Source of the DNA: Lumbricus rubellus
Lineage: Eukaryota; Annelida; Clitellata; Crassiclitellata; Lumbricidae
Direction of reading: 5' to 3'
Assembly (NCBI GenBank): GCA_945859605.1
Contig: OX243820.1
Location: forward strand, 33,095,328-33,159,327
Length of the DNA stretch: 64,000 nucleotides
Positions 22,157 through 37,100 of this stretch are shown here, piece after piece. A program made the position numbers and the translations under genes. Positions within the stretch are counted from its first letter, which is position 1; each line of letters starts with the position of its first letter. The notes beneath the pieces are model-generated. The model did no database searches, was not told where the DNA came from, and worked only from the letters and a program-made list of their open reading frames with translations.

Positions 22157-25100
22157 GTTGGTAGGCCTATATAATACAGTATACATTCTGTAACGCAGTT
22201 TTGTTTGTTTATCCCAAAGGACCCATTTGGATAATCCGCCAGGTCTACTACAGCTTCGCAGCTGTAACTGTACTCAGCGGTGTTAGTTGTCTAAAACAGA
22301 GTAGTGACCCATACAATCAGACATTTAATGAGTGACCAGACATATTAATCAGAATCTTCCAGTTTATTGATTAGCCCTGGGTATGATCGGGTAGACAAGT
22401 ATTTTATGTACAATGTATGCAGTAGACCCAGTGTTGTGACATACTACATTATACCACACAAATTCTTTAACGAACTGTGGTGGAGTCATAACTCCCGAAT
22501 TAATTCTACAGAAGCCGAACTTGCTAGTACAAAATGACAGTTAACGATGATGATAATCATAATTATAATAATAATGATAATAATTATAATCGTTTATCAA
22601 AGTCACATTTGCAAATCTCAGTATATTGGTAATTATATGAAATAACAGGAGGACAATATGACAAGTTAAACTAGAGTTGCTATATTATAACTATATGGTG
22701 CCCTATTAGTCAACAGTCCAACCTACTGCTGCTCGTTTTACCAATTTCCCATAAGAAGTGGAAGGCTGTGTCAACTTCAGGCTGGTAACGGTGTAACGAA
22801 CAGGTCTGTGCCCTTCTGTACTTCCGACTTCTGTGTATTACCATTTGACCATCATCATCCCCACACGATCTTAAGTAGTGTTATGCTGTTCTTGAAGCAT
22901 TGGTTTTTCTCATGTTTTTATTGCATTTGTAAAATGAGCATGACGAAATCGGGCGGATAAACGTTGAGCACTCATGAATGCAGTTTTCTGTGATGGATGT
23001 TTTGAAAGCAGTGAAAGTGAAGCCCATCTTGGAAGAATCGTTGCATGCCAGCCACTCGGAGAAGGTTGCGGAACTGGAGCTTTATGAGGTTTATTTATTT
23101 ATTTATTTAAATGATCAACTAGTTAAATTTGAGGTTGTTTGAATTCGAAGGTTTCTTGATGACTGGCATAGCTTCTTGGACATATTTGTGGGTGTGTTAT
23201 GGGGATCAATCGGGGAACCGCCGAAAGGAGTAAATTTTCTGCGTTTTTAATTTACTAATTCTGTGTATTTTGTAACCGTTACCTCCTAAATGGAAATCCT
23301 ATAAAAAAAAATTGTCATGGCTACCCTACTGCATAGTCATATGTTTTGGACGATAAACTTTCCAAATGTTGGCCTTATGCCCCTGGGATGAGATGAGTGA
23401 GTCGTACCTCACAAGCCATCATATGGGTGATCAACTTGACCATGCAAGGTCGCTTGAGCAAGATTCAAACCTGCTGCCCTCTGGTTACAAGGCATAAAAC
23501 ACTGACTTGTTTAATCTAGGCATCTCTGGGGGGAACCTCCCAGGAATGACAATTCCCTGAAAAATCTAGATCTGTTGTTTACATGTATGTAATTAATATT
23601 TCCCACTTCCCCCCCTCAAATATTTATATAGCATCCCCCAAGAAACAGTGGACAGGTCTTGTATACAGGTCAGTGTTATTTTCGTGAACGAGAACGAAAC
23701 GAGAACGAAAAAGAATTGGCAATAGTTCACGAGAACGAAAACGAGAACTAGAAAGAAATTGTGAACTAAAACTAAATAAAAACGAAAAAGAATAATCGTG
23801 GAACGAAATAAAAACGAAAACTATATTGAAATCCTGAACGAAAAGTATAGAAAATCCAAGTACTTTGTTGGAATTTTCGAGCGCAAAGCAGTTGAACAAT
23901 GCGCATGAATATTGAATAGACCATAAATTATTGTCACTTCACGTCTTTCTAGGCCACAAAGAAGCGATTGTTGGAAGGTTGCTCTTTCGACCGTCAATTC
24001 ATTTTATGACTCGGCTTGCTGGTTCCTCTTTAATTAACCTCAGCCTTTGAAAGGTCTATCGTATCTGCCTTATTGGTCCCTCATGCACCACACTTTAATT
24101 ACATACTTGAATCTTTACCTCCAGGTTCGGATTAATTCCTTTTGGACGAGGGGTCAGCCAATTGCACGCTTGAATGGCTCCAGTTTAACACTGCTATCGC
24201 TCTACTAACCACTGGACTATGTGTGAAAACATAATCACTCACTTAGAACCAAGTGGGAGATGTTGATTCTTTCCATCTGAACTGTATAGGCTAATTTTAT
24301 GGCTTAGTTTCTAATTTCTGTTTACTTAACCTCATTCTTTCCAGTCACTTTGCTCTCCCCCTTATTCACAACACTCACACTTGATTTCCAAAACTGCTGA
24401 ACATCACTCACCTGTTAATCCTTTGGAGGAAATGTGGGGTATGACACATCCAAGAACTATTCTACTTTACGCTTTTAGCGGAAAACGTGGAAACCAGTTT
24501 GGATTATTTTTGTCTACCTTTGTGACTTTGAAATACGGACACTACAGCAATTTCAGGTATTTTGAACGAACATACCTTGCATTGAGAAGGCTGAAGATAA
24601 TGACGACTACAACATTCTATGTCGCACTTGAAATATTGGTTATTCGTGTTTTTGATAACATTGGTGGTAAAGTAGATATTGGACGGTGATTAGTTCACCT
24701 GCTGGCCATTTTAAAAAGGTTTGAAAAGTTATTTCTTGGTGATAATCGCCAGTTTATCTGCTAATTGGTCATAAAAGAATAGTTTAATTCACAATTAATG
24801 TTTTCTATTGATATCGAATTAATATTGTCGTTTTGATATCTTGCAACAAAAAACATGTAAGCCTATTGGGGCATGTCATACCCCACCTCACCACAAACAT
24901 TCCAATGCTTCACTTCACCTTCAAAGGGTTAATTTCGTGAACGAAAACGAAACGAAAAAGATTAGTCATTAGTTCACGAAAACTAAAACGAAAACTAAAA
25001 TGATTTTACGAATAAAAACTAAACTAAAACTAAAATGATTACCAAAAGCAAAACTAAAACTAAAACTAAACTGAAATGATTTGATGAAAAACTAAATAAA

Positions 25101-28100
25101 AACTAAAATAGAAATGATTTTCTGAACTAAAATAACACTGATACAGGTTGATATGTAAAATTTAAAAGTATAAGGAAAGACTAAAAAGGTTGCTAGAAAG
25201 AAATTGACCGGACCAAACTACCGTTTTTTCCTGCTGCCCCCTAGCAACGTGAATCCCCCCCCAAAGCGGGGAACTAGATTAAACACTTCTTACTGATACT
25301 GCTACAGAAGGTAGTGTACTAGTGGTGTATGTAACAGTATGTTCTATGTCTTGTATAAAATATCCAATGTATCTAAGTTGCTGTTTAACTTACTACGATG
25401 TTGTGAAATGCTTAGGCAGGAGAGGAACACGAGCCTTTTGTGTCTCGCATCATTCACCAACTCGCGACATACAACGGTGGTGTCATACCAAACGCAAGCA
25501 AGGAAATCTTTGATGACGCTCACCTTGACCTTGGCTGTGAAGACAGAGGTCGTAGAAGGTCGTCGAAAAGTTTTCCTGGCATCGAACAAGACGACAAAAA
25601 GTCACCGAAAAATAAAGCAGAAGCTCGAATAAAAGTAAAAATATCTGATGTACTGATTGGTATTTTTAATAGAGCAATGCTATTTTTAAAATATATTTAG
25701 TAATTAATGCAATTGTAGTGGTGATTTATTATATTAATTAGCTATTTCCTTTTTTTGTTTCTGATACATCTTGTAATTTTTTAAAATTTTGTACAATGCA
25801 AAGCAAAACAATAAAATACAATGTGCTGAAAGTTGCTTAGATTTTTTTGAGTTGTTGACACTGATGTGATACAATATATTGTGATATAAACACTGCAATA
25901 GCATTTCAACACAATATACACCGTGATTTTAAAAAAGTAAGCCAAATTGTTTTTCATATATCTCTAATGCCTGATAACATATCACGCTAAAATTTCCGAA
26001 TATTTAGAGAATTGGACCAAGAATATGATTCCAAAATTTTCTATTTGTTTAATATGTGAAGATTTATTCAGTGCAATTTAACTTAATAAAATGCACCACA
26101 AATGTGACAAGTGCCATAAATGTGAAAGTTGATTAAACGAGTAAGTGCGGCTTATGAAATAGTTGCATTGGTTGTTTATATGATGGTTGAATTTCTTGAG
26201 TAGTGATTGCAAAGTGTAACATTCTGAATGAATTTGGTGAATATTTGCTTCAGTTGCAAAAGTTGATGTGATCCTGTTTTCTTTTTCTAGTCACATAAGC
26301 TGGGCACGATCTTAGGAGTCTTTTGTCCGTGCATTCAGAACATATTCGGAGTCATACTTTTCGTTCGATTTGTCTGGATTGTCGGTAGCGCCGGCTGGCT
26401 TCAGGCATTCTTCATTGTCTTGCTGTGCTGTTGCTGCGTAAGTTATCACCAGATGATAAGTATTGTTAAATTGTACAATAGATTTGTGTACAGCATTTAT
26501 ATGGCATTACTCAAAGCATGCGAATCAGAGACCTTTAGCTTTTGGAGGTGCGATTAATGAAGAAAAACTCTTATATTTGTGGTAGGGTGTTGTTGTAATT
26601 TGTAACCTGGGTCAATCTCTGAGATATATTGAAAACCAAGATCACAGAAAAAAACCGTATCCATCAAACAGTCCTGGTCTGCACAACATGTATTTAAGTT
26701 GTAATGTAATGTAGTGTAGCTGAACACTTACACAGCGCATCTTACACATCAGCACGTCACAATATTGTGTGTAATTTCGAATGTATTGCAAATTTATATA
26801 GCTCAGGCCAGGCATTTCTTGCTGATGTTTTTGTAAGAATGTAAATCTTTTGAAAGCTTGTTCTGAACTTTTACAGACATTGACTACCGCGGTTTCGATG
26901 AGCGCCATAAGTACAAATGGTAAGGTGGCTGGTGGCGGCTCTTACTTCATGATCTCGCGAGCGCTCGGACCGGAGTTTGGTGGGGCGGTTGGTCTTCTCT
27001 TCTACCTGGCCAACACTATTGCCGTAGCGATGTACTTTGTTGGCGCCATTGAAATACTGCTGGTAATTAATTATTCAATACTTAAAATCATAAATCATAT
27101 ATACTAATACTGTGTTGTAATTGTTTGTTAACAATTATTATAGTGTGACGATTATTGTTTTTAGCTTATCATTATACCAGCATTACAATCTGATTGTAAT
27201 TCTGTACTTACTCGTTCAAGCTTATCATGTTATGAGTGGTTGTTAATTATTATTGGATTTAAATTTGTTTATTTTAATTTCTAGAGTTCCGCTCATAGCA
27301 TTACAATCTGATTGTGATTCTGTATCTTCTTGTTAATTGTCATGTTAAGAGTGGTTGTTAATTATTATTGGATTTTAATTTGTTTAGTGCTGCTCAAAGC
27401 ATTCAGTAGCGCTTCCAGTGCGAGAACCTGAGAGAAAAAAAGATCTACCAAGAAGACAGAGAGATATAGGTAGCGATCCAGAAAGAAGAGTCCCATGCAA
27501 AGCGGATGGAAGTGAATTCCATAACGAATATTTATCATTAATATTATTATTAGAAATATTATAGCAAAATGTGCTTGGAGGTTGGTTTTGTTGGCCTAGA
27601 AAGTAGAGTCCCATGCAGAGTGGAGAGAAGTGAATTCTGTAAGGAATATTAATAATAACGTTATTATTAGAAATATTATAGCAAAATGTGTATACATAGA
27701 GGTTTTTTTTTGCCTAGCTCTACATGACTCCTCCAGGAGCGGCAATCTTTGGACCGGTCAACATTCCCATCAACGCGTACAACTGCTACCGTGTGTATGG
27801 ATCCATCTTACACGCGATCATGTTCTTGTTCGTTCTCGTTGGCGTCCGATTCGTGAGCAAGTTCTCGCCGTTCGCCTTGTTATGCGTTCTTGTTTCGATT
27901 ATCTGCATCTACATCGGGATCTTTATTGCCAGTCCAAATCGTGGACCACGGTGGGTGTCACTACGACGGTCTCAGATTGATAGAATTCGCTATTCTTCTT
28001 GATGTATTCAGTGGTTAAGGTGAGCAGGGCGAGCAGTGGGAACGTCGAAGAAGAGCTTTATTGGAACGTGTCTGTTTTTAGGGTTTCACGCATGGTGAGC

Positions 28101-31100
28101 AGTGGAAACGCAAGCAAAGAATATTGAGAGCAGTGGGGACGCTGTTCCCACCCACTTTGAACAATGGATGTATTGTAATTTTATTCACAGATAATGTGTT
28201 TTCTGTTGTTGAGAGATTGACAGGGTATGTGGTTGTTTGTGTAATGCTTCCTGAGAATCCTTTATTATTGCCAACTAGCTGTACCCAGCCACGCGTTGCT
28301 GTGGCAGAAAAGACCTCCCCTCCCCCTCCCCTCCCCCTCCGTCCCCCTCCCTCACACCGTCCTTTACTGACAGCGGATATAGCCCAAGAATGTTATAAGG
28401 CCGCTTTCGTAATATTCGACTCGCTTATGACGTCACGGGACGCAACCTCATTGATGTATCGTCACTGTGTTTTACGGGTGAAGACAATTCTGAAATTTTG
28501 CAAGCGCGTGGTTTGGTTGAGTTTGCAAATGGCGGTCGAACGTATTGCAAAGTTCACTTTTTGTGGAAAAGAGTGCGTTTTTTCGTGGAAAAGAAATCCT
28601 ATGACACGGTGCTATTAGAATGGAAGGTTTTGGTAAATTTTCACAACAATCGGTGCGTGAGTTTCGGCGTGATTGCGTGAAGAACTATTGGAAAGTTTCA
28701 TTTTTATTTATATAGATTATTGCCATCTTTAATTGCGACCCTTAATTTTCAGCATTAATTGCCCCAATTGATTGCCCCAATTAATTGCCCCAATTGATGT
28801 TCTGGTTTCACTGAAGTATGGTACTTGTAGTAAGACAATTTATTATAAAATAATTTATTTTGTGCCGCTTCTGATTGGGATGACCTTCTGGTCAGCGCTC
28901 GTGAATAAGCTGGTGCCCTGCACTTGTCTTTCAAGTGGTGCTTTAGAAGTTTGGAGATGATGATAATCAGCACCTTGACTGGTCAGAAAGGTGCTACATA
29001 AATGCATTTATGCTTACATGCTACATGGACTCATTTATAGAGATATATGTCTTTGCATCAGAGTGAATATTGTCCTTTTGTTTTCAGTGTTTGTTTTATT
29101 GGAGGAAGACTCCTTGCTCAGAAACAGATCCTGAATCCTGTCAGTGGAGAGGTACAGTGCGATAAAAACTCGTCCGGTCCTATCTACACGATGTTCTGCG
29201 GTAACGTAACGGATCTCAACGTAACCAACGACAAGGACTGTGCGTTCTTCCAAGACAATGACGTCCGCCTTAAGCCTGGCATTCCCGGCCTCAGCAGCGG
29301 AGTTTTTTTTAGTGAGTTGTTACAGAAGTCCTGAAATATTGTAGAAACTGATTAATACAAATAGTAGCTATTCATTCATTCATTGTGATAATTTATATAG
29401 TGCCTCTCAAGAGATCTACTCAGAGGTGCTCCCTGCACAGCCATTGTTATTACCTTGCGTGCTACTTTACACAACATCTGTGTATGTCTGAAGACACTGA
29501 ATATAGTACAGGTCTCTTCAGTACCTCAATTTCTGCAATGCCTTGCAGCAATTTATGCGAATTACATTATTTTTTAATTGCTGCTGATGTGAATCATTTG
29601 GTTTGTTCCACATATGTGCGTGCGTGCACGTATGCGTGCACGCATGCGTGCGTGGGTGGGTAAAGGCTAGTGCAGAGAGCGCCTTTTAGCTCCGTCACTG
29701 TTCGTACACTGACGGAGCCAGTCCCAAGCCTGGCTGAGGGAGGACTCGGAGGAGGGCAACTAGCGCTAGTTATTTTGTTGTCAAATGGTGTGATTAAGCT
29801 GAAACTAAGCAGAGAAATTCAGTTGCTCTTACGACTGCAATTGTTACATTATAATATGTAATGTAATTAGTTATTTCTATAGTCTTGTTAACACTTTATT
29901 CACCAATGTACAGCAAATGATATGGGAATCCTATAACATCGGTTGGTAAAAGTTAAGCGTTATTTCTCAGTATTATTAAGTTGGTGTCGGTACATCTCTC
30001 AGTTTTAACTGTGAGATTTCAATTTACAGGGAACACTTTTGGCGTTTACAATGAGTACGGCGACCGCGTTGGTCTGCGAGAATCGGGCGATCGTGACAAA
30101 GGCGACATCATCTGTGACTTCTCGACGTCCTTCATCACTCTCGTTGGAATATTTTTTCCATCTGTCACGGGTATGTGCTTTACGTTGCTGATGGATATAT
30201 TATACATGAACCGCCTTGTAATGCTGATTTAAGGACTCCCGGCTTGGGCATGGTCAAAGAGGAAAGTCCTGACTCCTGAGTGGTGCATAAAAAAGAGTTA
30301 TGCAAGTCCTGGAAAAGGGAATGCAGGCCACATTTTGTAATTGTAATTGTAATCGAACATTTATATAGCGCCACTTCAAGAGAACTCCTCAGAGGCGCTC
30401 CCTACCTGACACCAAACCATAATCAAGGAGAATGGTTTTCAAACGCTTGCGGAATAGGGGCAAAGAAAGACAAAGAAGTTCATTACGGAGACTAATAATA
30501 GGTTAATATTCGAAACAAAGGGACTCACGATCGAGAAAACCCTACTCTGTCTGATGGCTGTGCATACATGTGGAACAACATTTTCTGAATGCAGATTTGT
30601 GATGTTGGCACTTTGCTTAGTTGTGCAATTTATTTAGTAATGTCTGATTGGGATTTCTGATTTGGATCTGTAGGATTTATGGCTGGTTCCAATCGATCAG
30701 GAGATCTAACAGACGCTCAGCGCTCGATCCCAGTTGGAACGATCAGTGCTGTGATCGTTACTTCACTTGTCTGTATCCTTTCAATATACGTCGGCTTATT
30801 TCCTTCTTCCTTTTTGGTCTCTGCTCCTTCTCTTCCTCATCTGTTTCTCCTTATCCTGCTTCTTCATTTTTGTTGTGTTTTTCAGAACTTTAGTCATTGC
30901 ATGGGATGTTCACTGTGTATCCTATAGATCGTAGTTTCGTTGACTTTGCCAAATAGATTTGTCCTGTTTGTTGCTTCTTGCTGGGTCTGTCGAGGGTCAA
31001 CTGCTGCGGGACAAGTAAGAGTTCCTTAACCCTTTAAAGACCAGCGTGCACTAATATGTATAGGAAAACATGTGCTGCTGGTCGTTAAAGGGTTAATATT

Positions 31101-34100
31101 GATGATCATCATGGTATATGTGTGTAAGTCTGTATGCATGCAGATATGCATAGTGTATCTGAATGTTCAAATTAATGGACAAGTGGTCTCCTGTACACAG
31201 GTAGAGCACAGATAATGAATGCACTACTGCAGAATGAAGCCTTGTAACTCAAAATAATAGTCTGTCGCTATTTTTTGAATTGTAATTGTAATTGTAATTG
31301 AACATTTATATAGCGCCACTTCAAGAGAACTCCTCAGAGGCGCTCCCGACCTGACACCAAACCATAATCAAAGAGAATGGTTTTCAAACGCTTGCGAAAA
31401 AGGCGCAAAGAAAGACAAAGAAGTTCATTACGGAGACTAATAGGTAACTTATTCCAGAAAGACGGACCGACCATAGCAAAACTTCTATGCAGCACTGTGG
31501 AAGATCAAGCCATAGGAACAACCAGGTCGCCATGCGTTGCAGAGCGAAGGAATCTACGGCCTGGAATGGATAGTTGTTGGGTTTGTGCTTCAGTTCCACA
31601 CTACGGACAACATCCATAGAGATGTGCTTTATATAAATATGAAGTCACCTTAGCTCCCGTTTATGTAATAAAATTAAGATTAATATTAATTATTGATTTA
31701 TGCTGTACTCTTAGATATGGTGAAAGCATGGGCGGAGGACTGATAGTGGCCAGCTTGGCGTGGCCACATGCGTGGGTCATACTTCTTGGATCCTTCTTCT
31801 CCACATGTGGAGCTGGTCTTCAGAGTCTTGTTGGTATGTGAGAGAAAAACCACATTATCACATGCATTAAAAAAATATAAATCTTGGTAAATGTTTGATT
31901 AGATGCATGACAAAAATAAATTAATATTTTAAGATAAGTTTTCTGCACGTGTTGTTTTGTAAACAATCTGAATATTTGAATTTTTTATTCTTGTTGGGAG
32001 TGGCTGTTTGTGAAATCTTTACTTTGTTTAATTTGGTTTTAATTCGATTTGATTTAATTTAATTTAGGCAGGAGTTGTGTTGCTAAGTGAGGAATAGATC
32101 CTGTGGCATGGGAGCATAGAAATTGCTTATATAGTCGCTGGCATTTACTCCGGTTTTCATGATGATGTGACGACGACGATGATGATGATGACGACGATGA
32201 CTGGGATTACGATGATGACAATTGTGACGATTATGACAAAATTTATGATGATGATGAAGGATATTGAAAAAGGATGATGATATTATGATGATGATGATTA
32301 TTATTTTCAGGTGCTCCAAGATTGCTTCATGCGATTGCAGCTGACGATATAATTCCGTTTCTTCATCCGTTTGCTGTGACTAGCAAGTCAGGGGAACCAG
32401 TGCGCGCCCTCATCTTAACTGGAATCCTAGTGGAAGCCGGAATTCTGTTGGCAAATATTGACCGTCTCGCTCCAATCATAACAATGTAAGCTGAAAGTTT
32501 AATTTTCAGGATCTAAATTTTTATTTTGCACGATTTTCTGTTCTTATTTAGCTTAAATTTCCATTCATATTCTTGCTCAAGGATTTAATTTTTATTTAGC
32601 AGTACTGTCAGTTTGATTTTGTGTGAATTTTCATTGTCATGCCTAGTGGTTTATTTATTTACTGAGAATTTGATATAGCACTCCTTCAAGGTTTCTATTC
32701 AGGAGTGCCATATATAAAATCTCAGTAAATAAATAAATAAGTAAATAAACCAATAGGCGTGAAAATGAAAGTTCACACAAAATCAAATTGACAGTCCTGC
32801 CAAATAAAAACAAATAAAAGAATTGCTTCACTTAATAGACTAATGCTCCCTCTGATTTTCTAAATTTTCTCCAACTGAATTTTTAACGCAGGTATATGTT
32901 TGTGCGTTGATAAAGGTGTTTCCTGATGTGCTATTGTTTCACGAACCTTGCGTGCTGTCTGCAAACACTTCTGAAGACGCCAAACTGGAGACCGAGATTC
33001 GGATTCTATCACTGGTAGGAAATATTTTGCATGGTCCTGCCTCCACAAAAATATTCCATCTGTAGGTGGGTAGAAATGGTAAAAAAGTGTGTGTGATCGA
33101 AAATTGTGTTTGTTTGCAGGTCGTTATCAGTTTTTGGAATGAGTCTGTGTCTGGCTCTGATGTTTATGTCCAACTGGTACTACGCTCTGATTGCTCTGTT
33201 TCTGGCGTCGGTCATCTACAAATACATCGAGTACAAAGGGTGCGTCATTGCTTTTGTTTAATTAACCCTTTGACGACGAGAGTGTGCTGACGGTGACTGG
33301 GAAGCCAGTGCAGCTCGTCATAAAGTGTTAATATGTTGTCAAGTGTTGGAAAAAATGTTGAGTATTCTAAACACTAATTCATTGGTCCATACCCTGCCCT
33401 TCTTTCCTCACACTCTTCCTATGTTGAGATGTATGTTTGTGTGGTTAGTGTTTAAAGCGCTTTGAACAATTCGTAAAAGGTGCTACATGCAAAAATCTGG
33501 TTGTACATACTTTGAGTACTTAAATAGTATTTGAGCACTATTTCTGTGCTCATAAACTGAAGGGGACCAAGAGGCTATAGGGTTACTGTAGCTGTCCCAC
33601 TTTGTACTCTGGTTGGAGCCTCTGACTGACTATGTCCCATATTTATCTTTACTTGACTGACTGATTTTGTTGGATTTGATTGTGTCTGTTTGAGGATCTG
33701 ACCATGTCGATAGTTTATTTGAAAGTGGTTGTCACTAATTTTATTGATATAGTTTGGTTGTGCAAGAATGACAAATTTGTTCCTTTGTGTATGAAACTCA
33801 TTGTCAGAGTTCTGCATTGTTGAGAGGTTTCCACGTGTCATAATACTTGCGTAAAATGCAAAATTATTTGATGGATGATTAAATCGTTCAGTTAATACAG
33901 ATTATATTGCAGAAGATTAGTCAAGAAAGAAATAATTTGTAACTTTTGATGTGTTTCACTGCTGTCATTTAAAGAATTTGTTTTTTGGATGAATAATTAA
34001 ATTTTATTAATTACGGCTGTGATTAGCAAATTTATGGCATTGTCCGATTTCAGCGCCGAGAAGGAATGGGGGGATGGACTGAGGGGTCTTTCATTGTCGG

Positions 34101-37100
34101 CCGCCCGCTTTGCCCTGATGCGAGTCGAGGAAAGCCAGCCTCACGCGAAGAACTGGCGACCTCAGCTTTTGATTCTCATCAAGACTGACGGCGTTGTTGG
34201 CAGGAAATATCGGAAGATGCTGACGTTTGCAAGTCAGCTTAAAGCAGGTATGGTTGAAAGAACCTTCTTTCTGTTAAAGTAATTTTGAAAGAGATCGTCT
34301 GCTTTCAGTTATTGGGTGGAGGTTAAGATTTGAACATTGCTTGCGTTTTACTGGTTCATTCATTCATTCATTCATTCATTCATTCATTCCGAAAACTTAT
34401 ATAGCGCCCCTTCAAGAAGTCTACTCAGAGGCGCTCTCAGCCCAACCAGGGCATCATCCACTGAGGTTACAGTTATGTGTGGTGTTGTTCTGTTCAATGT
34501 TCGTCCGCTCTTTCAAATTACTTGCACAACAATGTTCTTAGGGATTTTGAAGGAGCACTATACTGATTCTGGTCACACTGTAATACATGTGCTTCCAAGG
34601 ATTTCTTATGATGTATTGTATTGTATATGACCATTTATAAAGAGCTTCTCTCAGCAGAAGCCTTTCAGAAGTGCTCCCAGTGAGATCGACCCTGGAAAAA
34701 TGGCTGGAATTGAAGTGAACATGTGATGAGGAAAGACTGCCAGAGGTGGAGCTTTAATTCGCTTTATGAAAGCTCCGATAAACTTGTATAATTAGGAATA
34801 AAATACTGTGGTATTCAGTGTTTTATAAACTGTGAGCCCGAATTGAAACAGATCTTTTGCTGAGCAGGAAGCCCATGCAAACATTTACATGTATTCCATC
34901 CATTCATTCATTCACTCCAAGAATTTATTTACTGCCTCTTTAAGAAATCTATTCTTAGGTGCTCCCAGCCCAGCCACAGCTAAAGACGTAGCTTATCAAC
35001 ATCTTATTCCTTTCCAACCCTGCTGCTGTTGCCGACAGCAGATGTCATTTGCTTGATTCTTTATAAGGTGTTGTTTTACCTGTGCTTTCTTTTGTAGGTC
35101 AGGGTCTGACGTTGGTGGCATCAGTCCTGGAAGGGGACGCTGTTACGAGACAAGACGACGCGGCAAGCGCAAAGTTGTTGATGGGAAGTACAATGAAGGA
35201 AGAGAAGTGCAAGGGATTGTCCGAGGTCATTGTGTCGAAAGATGTTGCTAGCGGCATAAGTTATCTGTAAGCCATCTTAGGCAATGGATGTCTGTGTGAT
35301 TTTTTTTAATCAGCTCTGTTGTTTTATGTCCCTCTTTAAGAGAAATTGCACCAGTATTGGTTTTTTTCTTCAGGTACTTGCAATCAGTTTTTTGCAAGAT
35401 GTCAGTAGGTTATCTTTTATTCATTTAGAGAGAATTCCTATTTTTATACGATTTACAGATTTGTAAGTTATATGTGGTATCAGTTATTTACAAAACAAGA
35501 CATTTCCTGCAATCTTTAGGATATCTGATTATTTATCTGTAAGATATTCTTTGTGTCAGTAATTATTTTTCAGATGTTCATGCTCTCGGTAGCTGGTCAT
35601 TGCAAATTTTTATATCATACTTTGAGTGATTTATTCGCTATTTACTAATTAGTTATTCAATTGTATTATTGGTCTGTTTGTTAATTGGTTGTTTGATTAA
35701 TTAATTCTTTAAATCTGAAATATAATAAATCCAAAATATAATCTGTGCAGCATCCAGGGCTGTGGACTTGGAGGACTTCGGCACAACACAGTGCTGCTTG
35801 GTTATCCGCACAAATGGAAGAGCGAGTCGGACGTTTGCTCGTACAAGATGTTCATTGGTAAATTTTCTTTTGTGTCATCAGAACATTTATCCCAAAAGTA
35901 AATCGTGTAGGTTCCTACATACCAGTAATATAATTATGGTATTCATAAAATGTCTATATTTTTTTATGGCCATGTTTAAGATATGACTAGTGAATGACCA
36001 GTTTAGATTCTTTGGTGTGAGTGAGTGAGCAAGTGCATGTGGGTATGTCACTGTGTTTGTGTGGCCATTGCAGATTTTGAACTTTATAAATGCTTGAGTA
36101 TGTACAAATTATTTATTTATTTTTTCGCCCGAGGTAGTAAAGATTCCTCAGGCTGTAAACGATTAAAATAGCAAAGATTGAACTGTTACTTAGTGCTTGC
36201 ATTTTAAAGTCGGTTTTCTAGTTCAATGTCTGACCTGTTTGTACTTTCTTCAGACACGATCCGCATCATCAGCAGCAAGAAACTGGCGCTGATGATTCCC
36301 AAAGGAATCGAAGAGTTCCCGGAAAACTCGCATAGATTGATGGGAACCGTTGATGTTTGGTGGATTGTTCGTATCCTAACGGAACTGATTGATTCATTCG
36401 TTCATTCGAGTATTTTTTTACGGAATAATGTTATTAATGCAACCAACAGAATTTCGTGAATTTTTTCAAAGCTGTGTGCAATTTTTGTCTGTGGGCATTT
36501 TTGATTTCTCTCAGTGTACTTTTGAACTTGTTAAGCAGGGCATTATCATATTACAATTGTGTAGTTTTATATTGTACTTTGTCAGGAAGGATGTGATAGA
36601 ATTTCAGTACTCTATCTTGAAGTTTCTTATCGGTAGGTTTGTGTGCATTTTCAAATTAGTATTCTCGTCCTTGTAGCAGTATTCCATGCCTGAGATTTGT
36701 ATAAATTTGCTGAGTTTGTGAGTGAGTGTTTTGCTCCTTAATCAGTTGTTGGTCAGATGAGGGTGGCCTTCTGATGTTACTCCCCTACCTTCTGACTCAG
36801 AACAAAGTCTGGCGAAACTGCAAGATGAGGATATTCACAGTCGCACGTCAGTATTAGTATCCGTTTGTCAATTTTCGTCTTTTTGATCTCAAGTTTATTT
36901 ATAATTGTTGCTCTATGGTTAAGGGGTTTACAAATCTCGGTTGAAGATTTATTTTGTTCTTTCTAACCCTTAACCTACTCTTGGTTGACTGAATTGCTCT
37001 TTTAATGACCAGTGCCAAATATAGTTGGGGTTTAAAGTGGGTGGTGACGGCGTTCCCACTGCTCTCAAAATTCTTTGCATAGAACCTTGGAAGTGCATGC

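Noticed and set aside
24381..24689. 102-codon frame inside the hAT element
   Set aside because: It does not resemble a hAT transposase (no BED finger, no dimerisation block) or any protein I know.
31377..31619. 80-codon basic frame ([16 protein letters not shown])
   Set aside because: It lies in a dispersed repeat whose partner at 30340-30495 has the frame broken.
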